From Beroe ovata (taxonomy: Eukaryota > Ctenophora > Nuda > Beroida > Beroidae), in the NCBI GenBank assembly GCA_946803715.1, contig CAMPET010000088.1, forward strand, positions 15,649 to 48,072: 32,424 bases of DNA, given 5' to 3'. The notes under the pieces are model-generated. The model searched no databases. It had not been told where the DNA came from and worked only from the letters and a program-made list of their open reading frames with translations. The position numbers and the translations under genes are program-made. The first letter of the stretch is position 1; each line of letters opens with the position of its first letter. Positions 8,293 to 19,492 of the stretch are shown here, one piece after another.

Positions 8293-11200
8293 ATGTTTTC
8301 ACCAGCAGTTTTCAATGCACTCCACAAGAATCAGTATGCAGATATGGACCAGCTATCCCCTGGCTACACAAGATTCGGGGCACGGCGGAGATTTGATCCC
8401 TCAACGCAGACCCCATCTCCTTTGGTAGGTACATTACACAGGGCGGTCAAAAACACCTTATTCTTTTGTGGTCACGGCCGGTTACTGGTCTCAGTAGATC
8501 TGAAACCTTTTTGCCTGGTCCCCAGAGGCCAACACCTGCTAGTCAACCCCAAGGACTCCCAATTATATACCAAAATAATATTGAACATAGGATAAGACTG
8601 CAACTAGACACGGGAGTCTAGTGTCAGCTGCCACCAACAGCGGTGCAGACTCAGAGAGTAGGCAGGGACTACTGCTGAGGCCAGGATGTCAACTACTCGA
8701 TCCAAGAGACCAAGACCTGCTGGGATGTTAGAAGGGACCGATTGACTGAAGGAGATTCAGTATTATCGGAAAGGATTGACGCTCTTAAAGCGAACGATTT
8801 GTTAGATGACGGGATTGAAGATTTGAGCTCCATGATCAGTTCTTCCTTCCAGAGGAAATCCTGAACTTATGTGTTCTCACATCTTCTGGCACTCTGCTGA
8901 GGGTGGGGTCATGGGCCTCTTAATAAAAGGATTGAATCTCTTGCAGAATCCGCTGAGTTTCATGACAGTTTACTGAGCAGAATCTGAGCTGGGTTTCCTG
9001 AGGGTCAACTGAAATAAAGGGAAAGCGAGCTTTCCGTAAAGAATGCCAGATAGCCACGGTAAGGTCGTGGATGACGTAGGTTTAAGGTCCATATTCCATA
9101 GCCAGAGTTCCCATGTTAATTCATTGAGAGGAATCGGTTAGAAAACCATTATTAATCTCTGCTACATTATTACTAATAGTAATCCGTGTATTAAAAGCCA
9201 TCAGGTAGAAGCCATCCATATAGGATGACTGGTAGCCAGTCTGCCAGTCCCTCCAACTGTCCTGAGAACTGATAATCTGGAGGATTTCTTGAAGGGGGAA
9301 GTGAGAATCAGCAATCCCTCCACGGGATGCCATGATACCACGATCTAGTTGTAGTTATTGAGATATTCCATACTCATACTCTCCTGAAAACTGATTCCCT
9401 GCCAGAGGTGAAACCTCTCGGGTTTTTTTGGGATGTTAATCGGTGCCGAGTTTAATGGTGCCGAGTTTGTTGTTGTCGAGTGAAGTGGGTTGGCTAGTCC
9501 CTGCCTGAATGAGATTTATAAAACACGTCCCATTTAAGGTCTGCACCGCGTGTAGGTTAGGAGAGGATTTCGCGGACCGGTCAAAAACATACCTTGTTCC
9601 CATCATTGATTACCGTCACCTTATTGGTCACTTAACCATCTGAAGCTATACTGGTATTTTTATTTGGACATATGTCACATCCATTTTTGACATTTCCATA
9701 CCGATCCAATACCTATCAGTATCAAGGCCACTGCAGCTAGTGATATCGTTTCATTATGGTGACCAGTGTACCTGGTGTACCTACACTTAATGATGAAATT
9801 AGATCAAATCTTCGTTCAGAGCCACACCCAAACTTGACATTGTCTCTGGGCCATATGAGCCATGCTTGCTTTGTTTGCATTTGATCAAATGCCTAGTCAA
9901 AGTTGTTCACTTTAATACTTACTTCATGTCAGTCTAGCTAGCTTTTCCTTATTGCTTGTGGAAGTTTAGGTGGAATTGTATTTGAACTATTGTAGTATTG
10001 TATTTGAACTTTCATAGAGGCTATCTATGAAAATCTTACTTTGCATTGCTACCGTTTATAGCTTGATCTGCGAATTGTGTTTTTCTTTATTTTCCACTGC
10101 CCTCCAAATACCATAAAGACACACATGCTTACTGATTTAAACCCCATGCGGTCGCAGGTCAAATTTGGAGTCGCACCAGATAAAACTCGACTCACCATCT
10201 AACTAACTCTTGGAAAGCATGCAACATGAAAGCATCATGATTCATGATGTCTTAAATTTGAATTCGCCTAATATACTTGAACCTTAAACCTAAGAGCAGT
10301 CATTATATTAGTCTGAAGATCTTTTGAGGTGGGCGTGCTGCAAAATCCACATGTGTTGTTGTATCATGCATGCGCAGAGCTAATCCCATATCTAATCTGA
10401 GCAATCTCATAATTACTTTGAAATGCAAATCTGCCCAGTAAGATGGTCTTATAATATATTCCTCTTGGCCGGGGTAAATGATAGAGCAGCACTCTTNTTC
10501 ATTTGCACGGACTATATTATAGTATTTAAGTCATCATGGTTCTGTATGATATTGTGATATGGCAATTAGAGAAGGTTTTTTGCCTTTGTATTGAGCAAAG
10601 CATGTTTTTTCTCATGCTATAAACAGCTGCTGCTCTGGTTAAGAAGAACATTCATGCCTAATGCCTATAACACGGTGAATGACTGAACGGTCTATAATAT
10701 CAGATTAAGTCTTGAAAAGTTCTTTTTCGAATTTATATTGAACACATGTGATTGCTTATATTCCTTGATCGCCATCACCAGTGATTACCTAGATAAAGGA
10801 ATGCAATTTGTTCTTGTTATTTTGTGTAATAGGTGTAGCTCTGCACGACTTATTGAGCAGAAGAACCCATGGCTCCTCACTACTTGATCACTGATAATTA
10901 TTACACAGGACAGAGGACTTGCCCGTCATTATATTATCATATTTACCCGTCTACATAATAATTCAGCCGTATACTACCTACTATATGCAGCCCAGTGCAT
11001 ATAATTGCAGTCTACACTTCATGCATTCAATTTCAGCTATAATAGAGGAGTACTATAGTACTCTTGCATCAACCATCCTCGAGTAATTCACAACGGACCT
11101 TTCGTTTTCAGTTCAGTCTAGAATTGTTCTTGTACAGGAGAGTCTAGTGTTGACCACCCAGTCGAAATGTTGACCTCAACAGGCAACTGACTGATCTATA

Positions 11201-14200
11201 CGTCGACATGTATTGTGACGCGTCCCTCTCCCCTTAAACTGCACCTCTCATTGTTCTATTGTGGTCAGTAGTAATAACTTATTATTAGTTATTACTAAGA
11301 ATTATTAATTACTAAGAATTAGTGATTACTAAGAATTATTAATTACTAATAATTGAGCAACTTTACTTTTATCACCACTACAATACGATTGATTATTGTC
11401 CGGTGATCAATAGTTATATATGGGTCTCTTCCTCTCATAATACATAACAAGCCTCCACACATACCCCCAATGGGATGTAGGTAGGTTATTATAAAGAACC
11501 GAATTAGTATTATCAATATTCACTGGGTATTGGACGCATACAAACATATAAACGATCAGTACCTAGGCACCTACATATTATATCAGCTAATTTATAGTTC
11601 TGTGTGTTTTTGTGTTGCCTCAGAGAATGTAGGTACTAGCAAGTGTAGGCATATCATATGAATAGGTACACACGATTCAGTATTCAGTAATACACAAAAC
11701 ATGCACTTTTCTTAGTATCTTGTTCAGTTTTTTCAGCTTACTTCTCTTCCATTCGGCTGCCCACTAAGTCATACAGTGCATGTCAAGGATCTAACATGGA
11801 ATTCCTCAGCATGCCTCTTATTGAATCGACAAAAACCTACCACATCAGATCATGACAATATTTTGTTTTGCCCAAGCTTGGAGCAACTGGAAGCACATGT
11901 TTATGTGAGGCGCATGGGAATAAGTTATTATTATGGTTATAGAATGGCAAGCTTTCGCCCAAGAGTGCTTCAAGGGGAATGATCATCAGCTGTTCGCTTA
12001 ATACCGAAACATGTTAAGGAATTAATTACTGCAGTATAGATGTGAAGAAATCATCAGTTGTGTGGCATAAGATAATATGAACCATAGCTGTGTGACATAA
12101 CTTCTGCAGCTGTTTCAAGCTGTAGCTCTTTGCTACATGTGGTCAAGCACGCTTGCACACTTACACACATACATAGACACATACAAACACGATATAGCAT
12201 CGACCTATAAACGTTTGTCATGGATATACGTAACTGTAGTCACGTATCTATATCATTTGCTAAGCGCAATCATTGGCTATTAACTACATCCGTCATATAT
12301 AAAGTTGTTACCCTTATAATAACGGCCTGTAATTATTTGAAGAAGGATCTAAATGTAAGGAAAAATCTTCATGGAGACTCCCTCTCAAATAGCTTATATA
12401 TAGCTATTAGCTACCTATAATAGAAGTGGCTAATTGTTTACATTTTCCCTTAATATATATGAGCTTGAGCAGGAATGTGAAAGTTATTATATTGTCTAAT
12501 AAGCCATTATATCCTGGCTTTAGTTCCGGCTCATGCATATATTGTATCAGCATATAGCTCGCATATTGGTGAATCAGGATCAGCCTGTTGTTGCCATCAT
12601 ACATATCTGTGTATATCTGACATTATCAACAGTTCATGCAACAGTTAGGTCCACCTAGGCCTGGGTGGAACTAGCTGTTCTGAGAAAAGTAACTTATTTA
12701 CCTTACTAACTGTTATATATCTCATGTTTCGGTTATATATCTATTATTGATCTTACTGATTATATCTCTAGCCTTGCAAAGGACCCTTTATCATGATCAA
12801 ACCAGTTTCTCATTCTTGAGGACTTCTGATTTCCTATTCCGATTGACTTCGATTGTTTGATTTTTGAAGCATATATTATATTCCTGCAACTTAACAGAAA
12901 CTAAATGACCCCTGAAATGCTTCACTCATCGATTATACCACTACTTGTAGTCAACCCAAAGAGACAATAGGCATGCAGTACGCCGTACGATGCAAGAACT
13001 ATATGACAAGTGACCAACGCCTTTCATGGAAAGGACACCAGCAAAACAACCAAGTAGATCAAGTGAAGTATTCCAGTATAACTGATCTGAGGAACAGCTT
13101 GCTTCTTGAAAATGAAGTTAGTTTATCTCCTGCCAAACAGTTGGCTGCTCCATTTATAGTGCTTTGTTCCAGACATTCCATTAGCTCTGAGCAGCTTTTG
13201 CCTTCAATGTATTTATTGTCCATTATAGGGCATATACCTAATACGTTCTATGCCTGATTGCCTGACACCTGTATTATTTGTGTGCCTGACGCCTGTGCCT
13301 TGTACAGTGTACTACACTGTGCTTTTCTGTCCTATCATATAGAGGTATGTAATCACTTGAAGTATATTATCTATCCACCCAGCCCGAAAACATTTCCTTG
13401 AACTGGAATGATCTAGGTATTGGTTGGAATAAAATGCAATCCATATCGGCATGGCATCTATAGTTGGAAAAGGATCGGTTCTAACTATTATACTACAGAG
13501 AACATGAAATCGATGTTTTTGAGTATATACTCATGTATAAATAGAGAACACAGCATCTCACTCTCCCATGACTAGCTCATATTAAGCTAGTACAGTATAG
13601 ATCAGATGGCAGTTATCACTATTTATCACTGTTATTAGTCGAGGAAATCACGGCGGCAGTTGTGATTTAGGTGCAGATATAAGTCCAGGTATGAGTTGAC
13701 GGGTCAGGGTATGGTTGTAGTATGATAATCGCTTGTCATGTGGCTTGCCAGCTATTCCTGGTTAGCAGGATATGCTCATTTATGCAGACATTATACCCCC
13801 CCGGTTTCTCCAAACTCAGATCCTACCAACGCACAGCTCCCTGCAGCAGCCTGATCTGCATAGTTAGACACAGCATAGCTTGCTCAAATCACTTACCTGT
13901 CATTACAGGAGCTATATTGGGCATCATGTGTATGATAAAGCAAATTGGTCAATGTTTTTCTAGATTTAGTGGATGTAGACGGCATACATCTGTTTTGGAT
14001 TTACACACTGTCTCCATGTTTAAATTACCCTCACTGATACATTGAGTTCGGTGGCTCTAACGTTCTGTATTGAAGCTGGTTTTTGCTTCACAATGATCCA
14101 CAATTCCTTCCTTCTGCCAGTCATATGGTTGCAAAATAAATTGATTAGTCGACTTGTAAGTTGTCAACATCAAAATCCCTCTGTGAAAAGCATTTTGCTT

Positions 14201-16456
14201 CATTTTTGTGATCCTAGATATGATTGAGGTTTTTTCAGACAAGTTTGAAAAGAGAGGATTCCCTAGAATCAGTTAACGAGTACAAGCCTGTCTGTTTTGC
14301 AACTGATATTGTTAGAGTCAATGTCTGTGGGCAAGAACACTTCATCAAGTGAGTTTTATAAACCTTGTTCAATCTATTATTTGTCACAATGCTTGGCTTA
14401 TTAAACCCATAGTTTCTTTAACACTGTCTTGTATAGTGCTGGATGAAAGATTCATGAATTGATCCATTTGAAATCTAGTTTTCCTTCACTATCTTCTTAT
14501 TTTGTTGCCTGGTGATGTTAGGCCGCTGATAAAAGCCTACATATTTGCAACTCATTAGTCTTTTGCAATGCAGTAATTCTCATGCAGAGGGCGCATATAG
14601 GATCGTCCAATTAGTACAAACCAAGAAACCTCCCAATATATAACATTTCAGTGTTTCCCTGTTATCCAAGTTCCCAAACACTCTGCTGGGATCAGAAGAG
14701 AGGGAGAGATACTTCAGGAAAGATCTAAATTCATACTATTTTGATCGGAACAGACATGCTTTTGACGCTGTTATGGGATATTATCTATCTGGAGGTGTTT
14801 TCATGTACCCAGCCAAACTTAACAGGTATTTGCTGTCCATGCAGTATTTTCTGAGCAACCTCTTTGCAGTTCTAGATGACTCTCTTTGAACAATATAATT
14901 CTGTTGTAGGGAGGTTGTGCACAGAGAAATGCAGTTTTATAAGATTCCTATTGATAGTGAACAGGAACATGAGGTACAAGTCACACAACTCCCAGAACCA
15001 ACAACAATCAAGGAAAAGGTATACTTGCCTGCTAACCACGATCACTTTCGTTATTTGAGTTCTTGATTAGCTATGAAGGAACATCAATTAGGTTTGTAAG
15101 AGTTGCTTATTCCAATCAGGCCCATGTGTTGCTGAACTATCCAAAGTCCTGTCAGCTTGCAATGTTCCTATCTCTGCTTGACTGTTTCCTGATATTTCTT
15201 GCAGTGAGCCTCCTCATACTAGAAACTGAACCACAGTTCAAGGATCATTTTGAAAATCCCCATAACTCCTATTACAAGTATCTCTTCTGGCTGAATACAA
15301 CCATCATTATCTACTTCACATTGGATTATCTCTTGAGACTCTTCACTCATCCGAGCATCAAGGAATTTTTCAAGATGTTTCTTCCATGGCTTGACTTGCT
15401 GTCCATTTTACCTTTCTATATCGAGCTCCTTATGATGCCTTTCACCACACCCATTGAGGAAACCGATGGAGGTAGTATACATCGTTCTCTAATATGTTCC
15501 GAACGGTATCCAGCTATTAACTCTTCAATATTCAAAGTCACGTGGGTCTTATACCTAATCCAACAGTATACTCTCTGCAGAGAAGGGCAAGAGTGGTATA
15601 GTTGTGTTGAGGATATGCCGGATATTCCGAGTCACAAGAGTATTCAAGTTCGCCCGAAGATCAGAGAACCTCCTAATCCTTATGAAAGCAGTTGGGAACA
15701 CATACAAAGAACTTATACTGTTGTCAGGTTAGTTGTTTCATTTGTGTACAGCCAGGAGTCAGGACTCTTTCTCCATCAATGAAAAAATTGTGCAGATCAT
15801 GAGTCTATTTTAATTGCAGTCGTTCCTTTTTGATCCAGCCACTACATAATCCCCACTTGTTCAGGCGTGGTATCACTAGCAGTGGTCTCATTTGGTAGCA
15901 TAATGTACACGATAGAGTCGCTGCCTGGAACACAGGTTACGTGCAAGCCGATCCCTCCTATGAACAGTACCACAGACCCATACAACTCTACTGCAGCAGA
16001 CAACCTTGTCAAGTTACCGAGCAGTAGTAATGTTGAGTGTGTCCCTGTTGACACCAAGTTCAATTCCATTCTCATGAGCTGCTGGTGGGCTGTCATAACT
16101 GTCACCACTGTAGGTGAGTGAAGGGATATCATCCTTCCTGATCTACCAAATCTACTCTTTACCATGGCTTTGGTATAACTTATTATACATTGTCTAGGCT
16201 CCACTTCACAGCATAATGCAATTATTATTTTGATATATTCTGGCCCTTTTCCTTATATCCTTGGTCCATTGCAATATTTTCAGGTTACGGGGATATGATA
16301 CCAATGTCCACACTCGGCAAGTGTATGGGATCCTGTGCAGTGTTCTGTGGTCTCATCATAATAGCGCTCCCTGCGACAATTATCGTCACTCGATTCAGTG
16401 AGGAGTATGAGAAGAGCAAGATGCAGAGTGAGAGTGGATCAACTGCTACCATCTGA
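8293..16456 (+). CDS. Voltage-gated potassium channel alpha subunit, Shaker-type (Kv), 8 exons
   Basis: Plasma-membrane K+ channel subunit. Exons: 8293-8424 (tentative), 14239-14348, 14652-14825, 14910-15018, 15060-15471, 15581-15727, 15865-16113 and 16284-16456 (TGA). All phases agree, giving about 501 residues. T1 tetramerisation domain 69-165 (VRVNVCG, FPNTLLGS, YYFDRNRHAFDAVMGYYLSGG) lacks the Zn-binding Cys cluster of Kv2-4. S1 208-230; S2 249-270 with Phe and Asp of the charge-transfer centre; S3 280-300 with conserved Asp (WLDLLSILPF); S4 319-340 with all six charges R-R-R-R-K-R (LRICRIFRVTRVFKFAR). Selectivity filter TTVGYGD at 442-448. The S5-pore turret is long, with NST sequons and two Cys. 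S6 ends ALPATIIV, so the usual PxP is PxT. The cytoplasmic tail is only about 20 residues. Exon 1 rests on ATG, a good donor (TTTG|GTAGGT) and phase 0; exons 2-8 are firm. Confidence 0.93.
8838..9345 (-). pseudogene. Decayed unknown ORF with several in-frame stops
   Basis: One minus-strand frame runs from about 9345 to 8838 with protein-like composition but stops: MASRGGIADSHFPLQ onward to TGA at 9121-9123, then resuming as NMGTLAMEYGP, stop, TYVIHDLTVAIWHSLRKARF and on, stop, EAHDPTLSRVPEDV, stop. Conserved-looking spacing without frameshift suggests an old coding sequence, perhaps a transposon or retrocopy. No domain recognised; could be chance. Confidence 0.3.
11276..11356. repeat. AT-rich tandem array (ATTACTAAGAATTA units)
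   Basis: Several imperfect copies of ATTACTAAGAATTATTA, giving alternating TTATTA/TAATAA tracts that can fold on themselves. Simple-sequence DNA. Confidence 0.7.
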
Positions 16457-17776
16457 GTAGGGTGTGTGTGCGAGAAAACATGATGGCCAATCGAGCGCAC
16501 TGTTATACTATGACACATGTCACATATTATATGCTTTGTAGCTTTGATGCAGACGTTGATTGGTACTCAAGATAAGATCGGAAGATGATTGTGAACCTGG
16601 TCAAGTGAGAATGAGATATTATGTGAAAAACACAAATGATAATAATTTGAGCTATGTAGAAGGTAGGTACCATGATCCAAAAGAGCTAGCAGGAACTACT
16701 TAGAAACAGTTATCCATAGCACTTATTTTTGGTGGGGAAAAAATATCAAAACGATTTATCCACAGTTTTGTTAACTGGGTTAATTGGATGAGGTAATCAT
16801 ATACGCGCTACTTCATTTCTGATGTGAATGTGATATCTATCAAAAACTATCAAAATGCCTACTTCTCTGAGATAAAGTGAAATAATAGCTGAATTAATAG
16901 TGTATCAATTGGTTCAAATCAATTTCGACAACAACTTAATCATAGTACACAATTAAGTAATAACAATTTTTCTCAAAACCAAATAGGATTTGGTTGTTTC
17001 TGTCCGCGACATCTAGCGTTCTTTATCTAAAACTCCATGATATGAAAAAGAACGCAGCATATGACAGACTGCCACCACATCGCATGAAGAAGCACTGCAG
17101 TTTTTCATAGCCTGTCAAAAATGCTGTGTTCTTTTTCATATCTAATAATCACATGGTCATATAATAATCATATGATCATATCTAATAATCATAGAGTTTA
17201 GAATAAAGAATGCAAGATAATGCAGACAAAACAGACAAATCTTATTTGGTTTTGGGAAAATATAGGTATAAATCTCTGTCTGTCGGGTTTTTCCTTATAT
17301 CCTACGAGTGTCAAGATCTGGCACCACTTAAGGCTATGGGTTTCACATTCTGACGCCTCTTGGCACCCAATCAAGCATGCTGATTGGAAGGTTTGTGCCA
17401 CTGATATTTGACACCACTCGAAAACGGGGAGAATGACATTCCAAGTGGGGTCAGAAGTGTGATGTTTAACATCGTTTATAGCCTTCTTCACACTATTTTA
17501 AATTATAATGCTATGTATACAGGAGATCGGAATAACAGAAGCCAGAGGCCTCTGGTCCTGCTAGTAGTTTTAAATCAATTGTCAAATTTCCATTGAATTT
17601 GATTATATGGACCTCATTATAGCAACAATCGCAAGGATTCTCTTCATCATAGAATGATAAAATTGACAATGATATCAGTAAAGATACTGTTAAACCTAGT
17701 AATTGATATGGCATCGATTCTATAGCATACTGGTCCTTTGATAAGAAAATGTTCAATATGAGCATCCTTCTATCCT
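16457..17776. other. Intergenic region between convergent Kv and MINPP-like genes
   Basis: Holds the Kv 3' flank on the plus strand and the MINPP-like 3' flank on the minus strand. A plus-strand AATAAA lies at about 17202, rather far from the Kv stop. Contains the foldback at 17039-17142 and AT-rich ATAATCATATGATCATA near-palindromes at 17145-17195. No coding sequence recognised. Confidence 0.5.
17039..17142. repeat. Foldback element, arms about 30 bases
   Basis: The left arm 17039-17067 (GATATGAAAAAGAACGCAGC and on) is the near reverse complement of 17112-17142. The loop is about 44 bases. Probably a small MITE or a structured 3' region. Confidence 0.65.
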
Positions 17777-19492
17777 TCACTCTCTGTATGAACATTGACT
17801 ATCTGGGAACATTTGTTCTAATTTCTGCAGCGTGCAAGGGCTGCCACACCCTGGAATTTCAATAACTCTTTCATTGAGGAAAGTCTGTACAATAGTTCCT
17901 CCGCATGTGTTGCAGTCATCCTGGAGTGCTACCATTGTGAAGGAAGATCCATACCCGAACATATCTCCAAAGTAATCATCAGCTTGCCGAATATCTTTCC
18001 ACGCCGTGAGAGGTCTTGCTATTACACCCATGTTTTCAGCGAATGGCAACATCGTTTGAAAATGAGTGAAGTAGAATGAAACCTCTTTCTGTTTCAGAGT
18101 CCTCAGAGCTTCCTGTATGATGATACAACCAGACTTAACCCTAGCAGGGGTTGACTTGCTTTTATGCACCAATAAGTCTATGAAAAATCCCATATCATCA
18201 AGTTCATCTGATCTGAAGAGTGTACAGAATTGACTACCTGGAGCTATGTGTGGTAGAGTCAGCTCCAAAGAACATAGGACGTGCAACGCGATCAGGTCTT
18301 CATAAACCAGTGGTAAACCAGTTCTTCCTCCAACTCTCCTCAACAAGTTAACAATCTTGGGATGCTTAGCGAATTGGTCTGGTACATCATGTCGTCTCTT
18401 ATTGGCGTAGTTCCATATTACTCCGCACCCCTCACAATGAAGGTAAAACTCTAGTAACCTTTTCCGACTAAAGTTGAACATCTTGAGATTGCTGGCATCT
18501 GGTAGTGGTGAGTGTAGAGGTCTATAAACAGAGCACATAGGCTCGATGGCTCCCAGGCTGCCACAGATTTTAGTAACGTTACCATTGAAGAGGTTAACAT
18601 CTTCAAGATCAAGGATAGCATCAGCATTTGGAACTCGGTAAGTGTTTCCGAAAACTCCATATAGAAAACTCAGACCAGATGCAATGCATCTGTTATGTGG
18701 GCACGTTGACATTTGCACCCTTCCCGGATCCTTTAGGAGCTCAGGGAAGGCTTTACGGAATTCAATGCCCTGATCCAAGATCTCATAGTACCCTTCTTTT
18801 CTGAGGTCCCCATTTGGCGGCGTTTTGAAAGTGAAATTGAGTATCCAATCCATATCATCAATTTCTGATTTGAGAACACAATTCCTCAATTTTTCTACGA
18901 CACCGTTAATGAAATCAAAGAGGTGAAAATTATCAACAATGTTCCTGATTCCATGCCGATGAATGCTGAACACTGCCTCAGGCTTGCGCATGAATTTGTG
19001 ATCTGACATATTACCACTGAACAGTTTACGTGGGGTGCGTGTACCGAAGAAATGATGATGGCGCAGAGGGACTGATCCAGGATCAGACCATTGATGATAT
19101 CCGAATTGTTGATTTAGGATAATAGGTGTTGTAAGGAGATAGAGACCGAGCAGTGTTGTCATCGATAGAACGATGAGCCGCTTCTTGGCAACTCTCACTA
19201 TCATCTGTTGCGAATTGGGTTGGTAGATTAAGGTTTTATTGGGTAGGTACTTCATCTTTAGATAACATTCACTACCAGATCCATTTAGCTGATCTGATGC
19301 GAACGGGGTTGGCAGAGATATTATTTTATCGGCTATTGACTTCTCCGCCGACGCCCCCTTCTCGCTCTTATGTACCCCCTTTTCGCCCCCAAAAAGGGGC
19401 ACATTGGTCATTAGGGGCAAAAAGGGGCACAATAGGGTCATTCTTGGGCGAAAAGGGGGCACTTTGGGGGAGGGCGTCAGTGGAGCAGTCAA
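17777..19492 (-). CDS. Multiple inositol polyphosphate phosphatase (MINPP)-like, membrane-anchored, intronless
   Basis: Histidine-phosphatase family. MINPP enzymes dephosphorylate inositol polyphosphates in the ER/secretory lumen. Residues numbered from the ATG at 19492. Hydrophobic anchor 105-126 (LIVLSMTTLLGLYLL) after KKR suggests a type II membrane protein. RHG core at 179-181 in HRHGIRNI; family members have RHGxRxP, and the Pro is missing. A second Arg motif at 258-268 (RVQMSTCPHNR) is followed by SGLSFLYGVFG, matching the family. The C-terminal HAE proton-donor motif is HFQ (477-479, in FTHFQTMLPF). Many paired Cys fit a luminal domain. The first 60 residues come from a GC-rich minisatellite, so the true start is probably Met80 (19255) or Met97 (19204). 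No intron interrupts the ORF. No KDEL-like tail; it ends CSYRE. Confidence 0.85.
   Translation of the reverse strand: MTAPLTPSPKVPPFRPRMTLLCPFLPLMTNVPLFGGEKGVHKSEKGASAEKSIADKIISLPTPFASDQLNGSGSECYLKMKYLPNKTLIYQPNSQQMIVRVAKKRLIVLSMTTLLGLYLLTTPIILNQQFGYHQWSDPGSVPLRHHHFFGTRTPRKLFSGNMSDHKFMRKPEAVFSIHRHGIRNIVDNFHLFDFINGVVEKLRNCVLKSEIDDMDWILNFTFKTPPNGDLRKEGYYEILDQGIEFRKAFPELLKDPGRVQMSTCPHNRCIASGLSFLYGVFGNTYRVPNADAILDLEDVNLFNGNVTKICGSLGAIEPMCSVYRPLHSPLPDASNLKMFNFSRKRLLEFYLHCEGCGVIWNYANKRRHDVPDQFAKHPKIVNLLRRVGGRTGLPLVYEDLIALHVLCSLELTLPHIAPGSQFCTLFRSDELDDMGFFIDLLVHKSKSTPARVKSGCIIIQEALRTLKQKEVSFYFTHFQTMLPFAENMGVIARPLTAWKDIRQADDYFGDMFGYGSSFTMVALQDDCNTCGGTIVQTFLNERVIEIPGCGSPCTLQKLEQMFPDSQCSYRE
19368..19490. 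repeat. G/C-tract minisatellite at the 5' end of the MINPP-like gene
   Basis: Three or four imperfect copies of AAAAGGGGCACAATNGTCATT-like units, with CCCCCTTTTCGCCCCC in the opposite orientation at the left, so the region can fold. It overlaps the first 40 or so codons of the longest ORF and is more likely promoter or 5' UTR. Confidence 0.6.

Larger units (their letters stand above)
8425..14238. other. Large first intron of the Kv gene (or upstream region)
   Basis: If exon 1 is right this is a 5.8 kb intron, far longer than the others (54 to 303 bases). It holds a decayed coding stretch on the minus strand (8838-9345), short GGTGCCGAGTTT repeats near 9440-9475, an N at 10497 and an AT-rich tandem array at 11276-11356. 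Remaining open frames (12220-12420, 12973-13257, 13722-14227) have no recognisable domain. Confidence 0.5.

Noticed and set aside
12973-13257. 94-codon plus-strand ORF as an extra Kv exon
   Set aside because: Exon phases are satisfied without it, and it contains no channel-like sequence.
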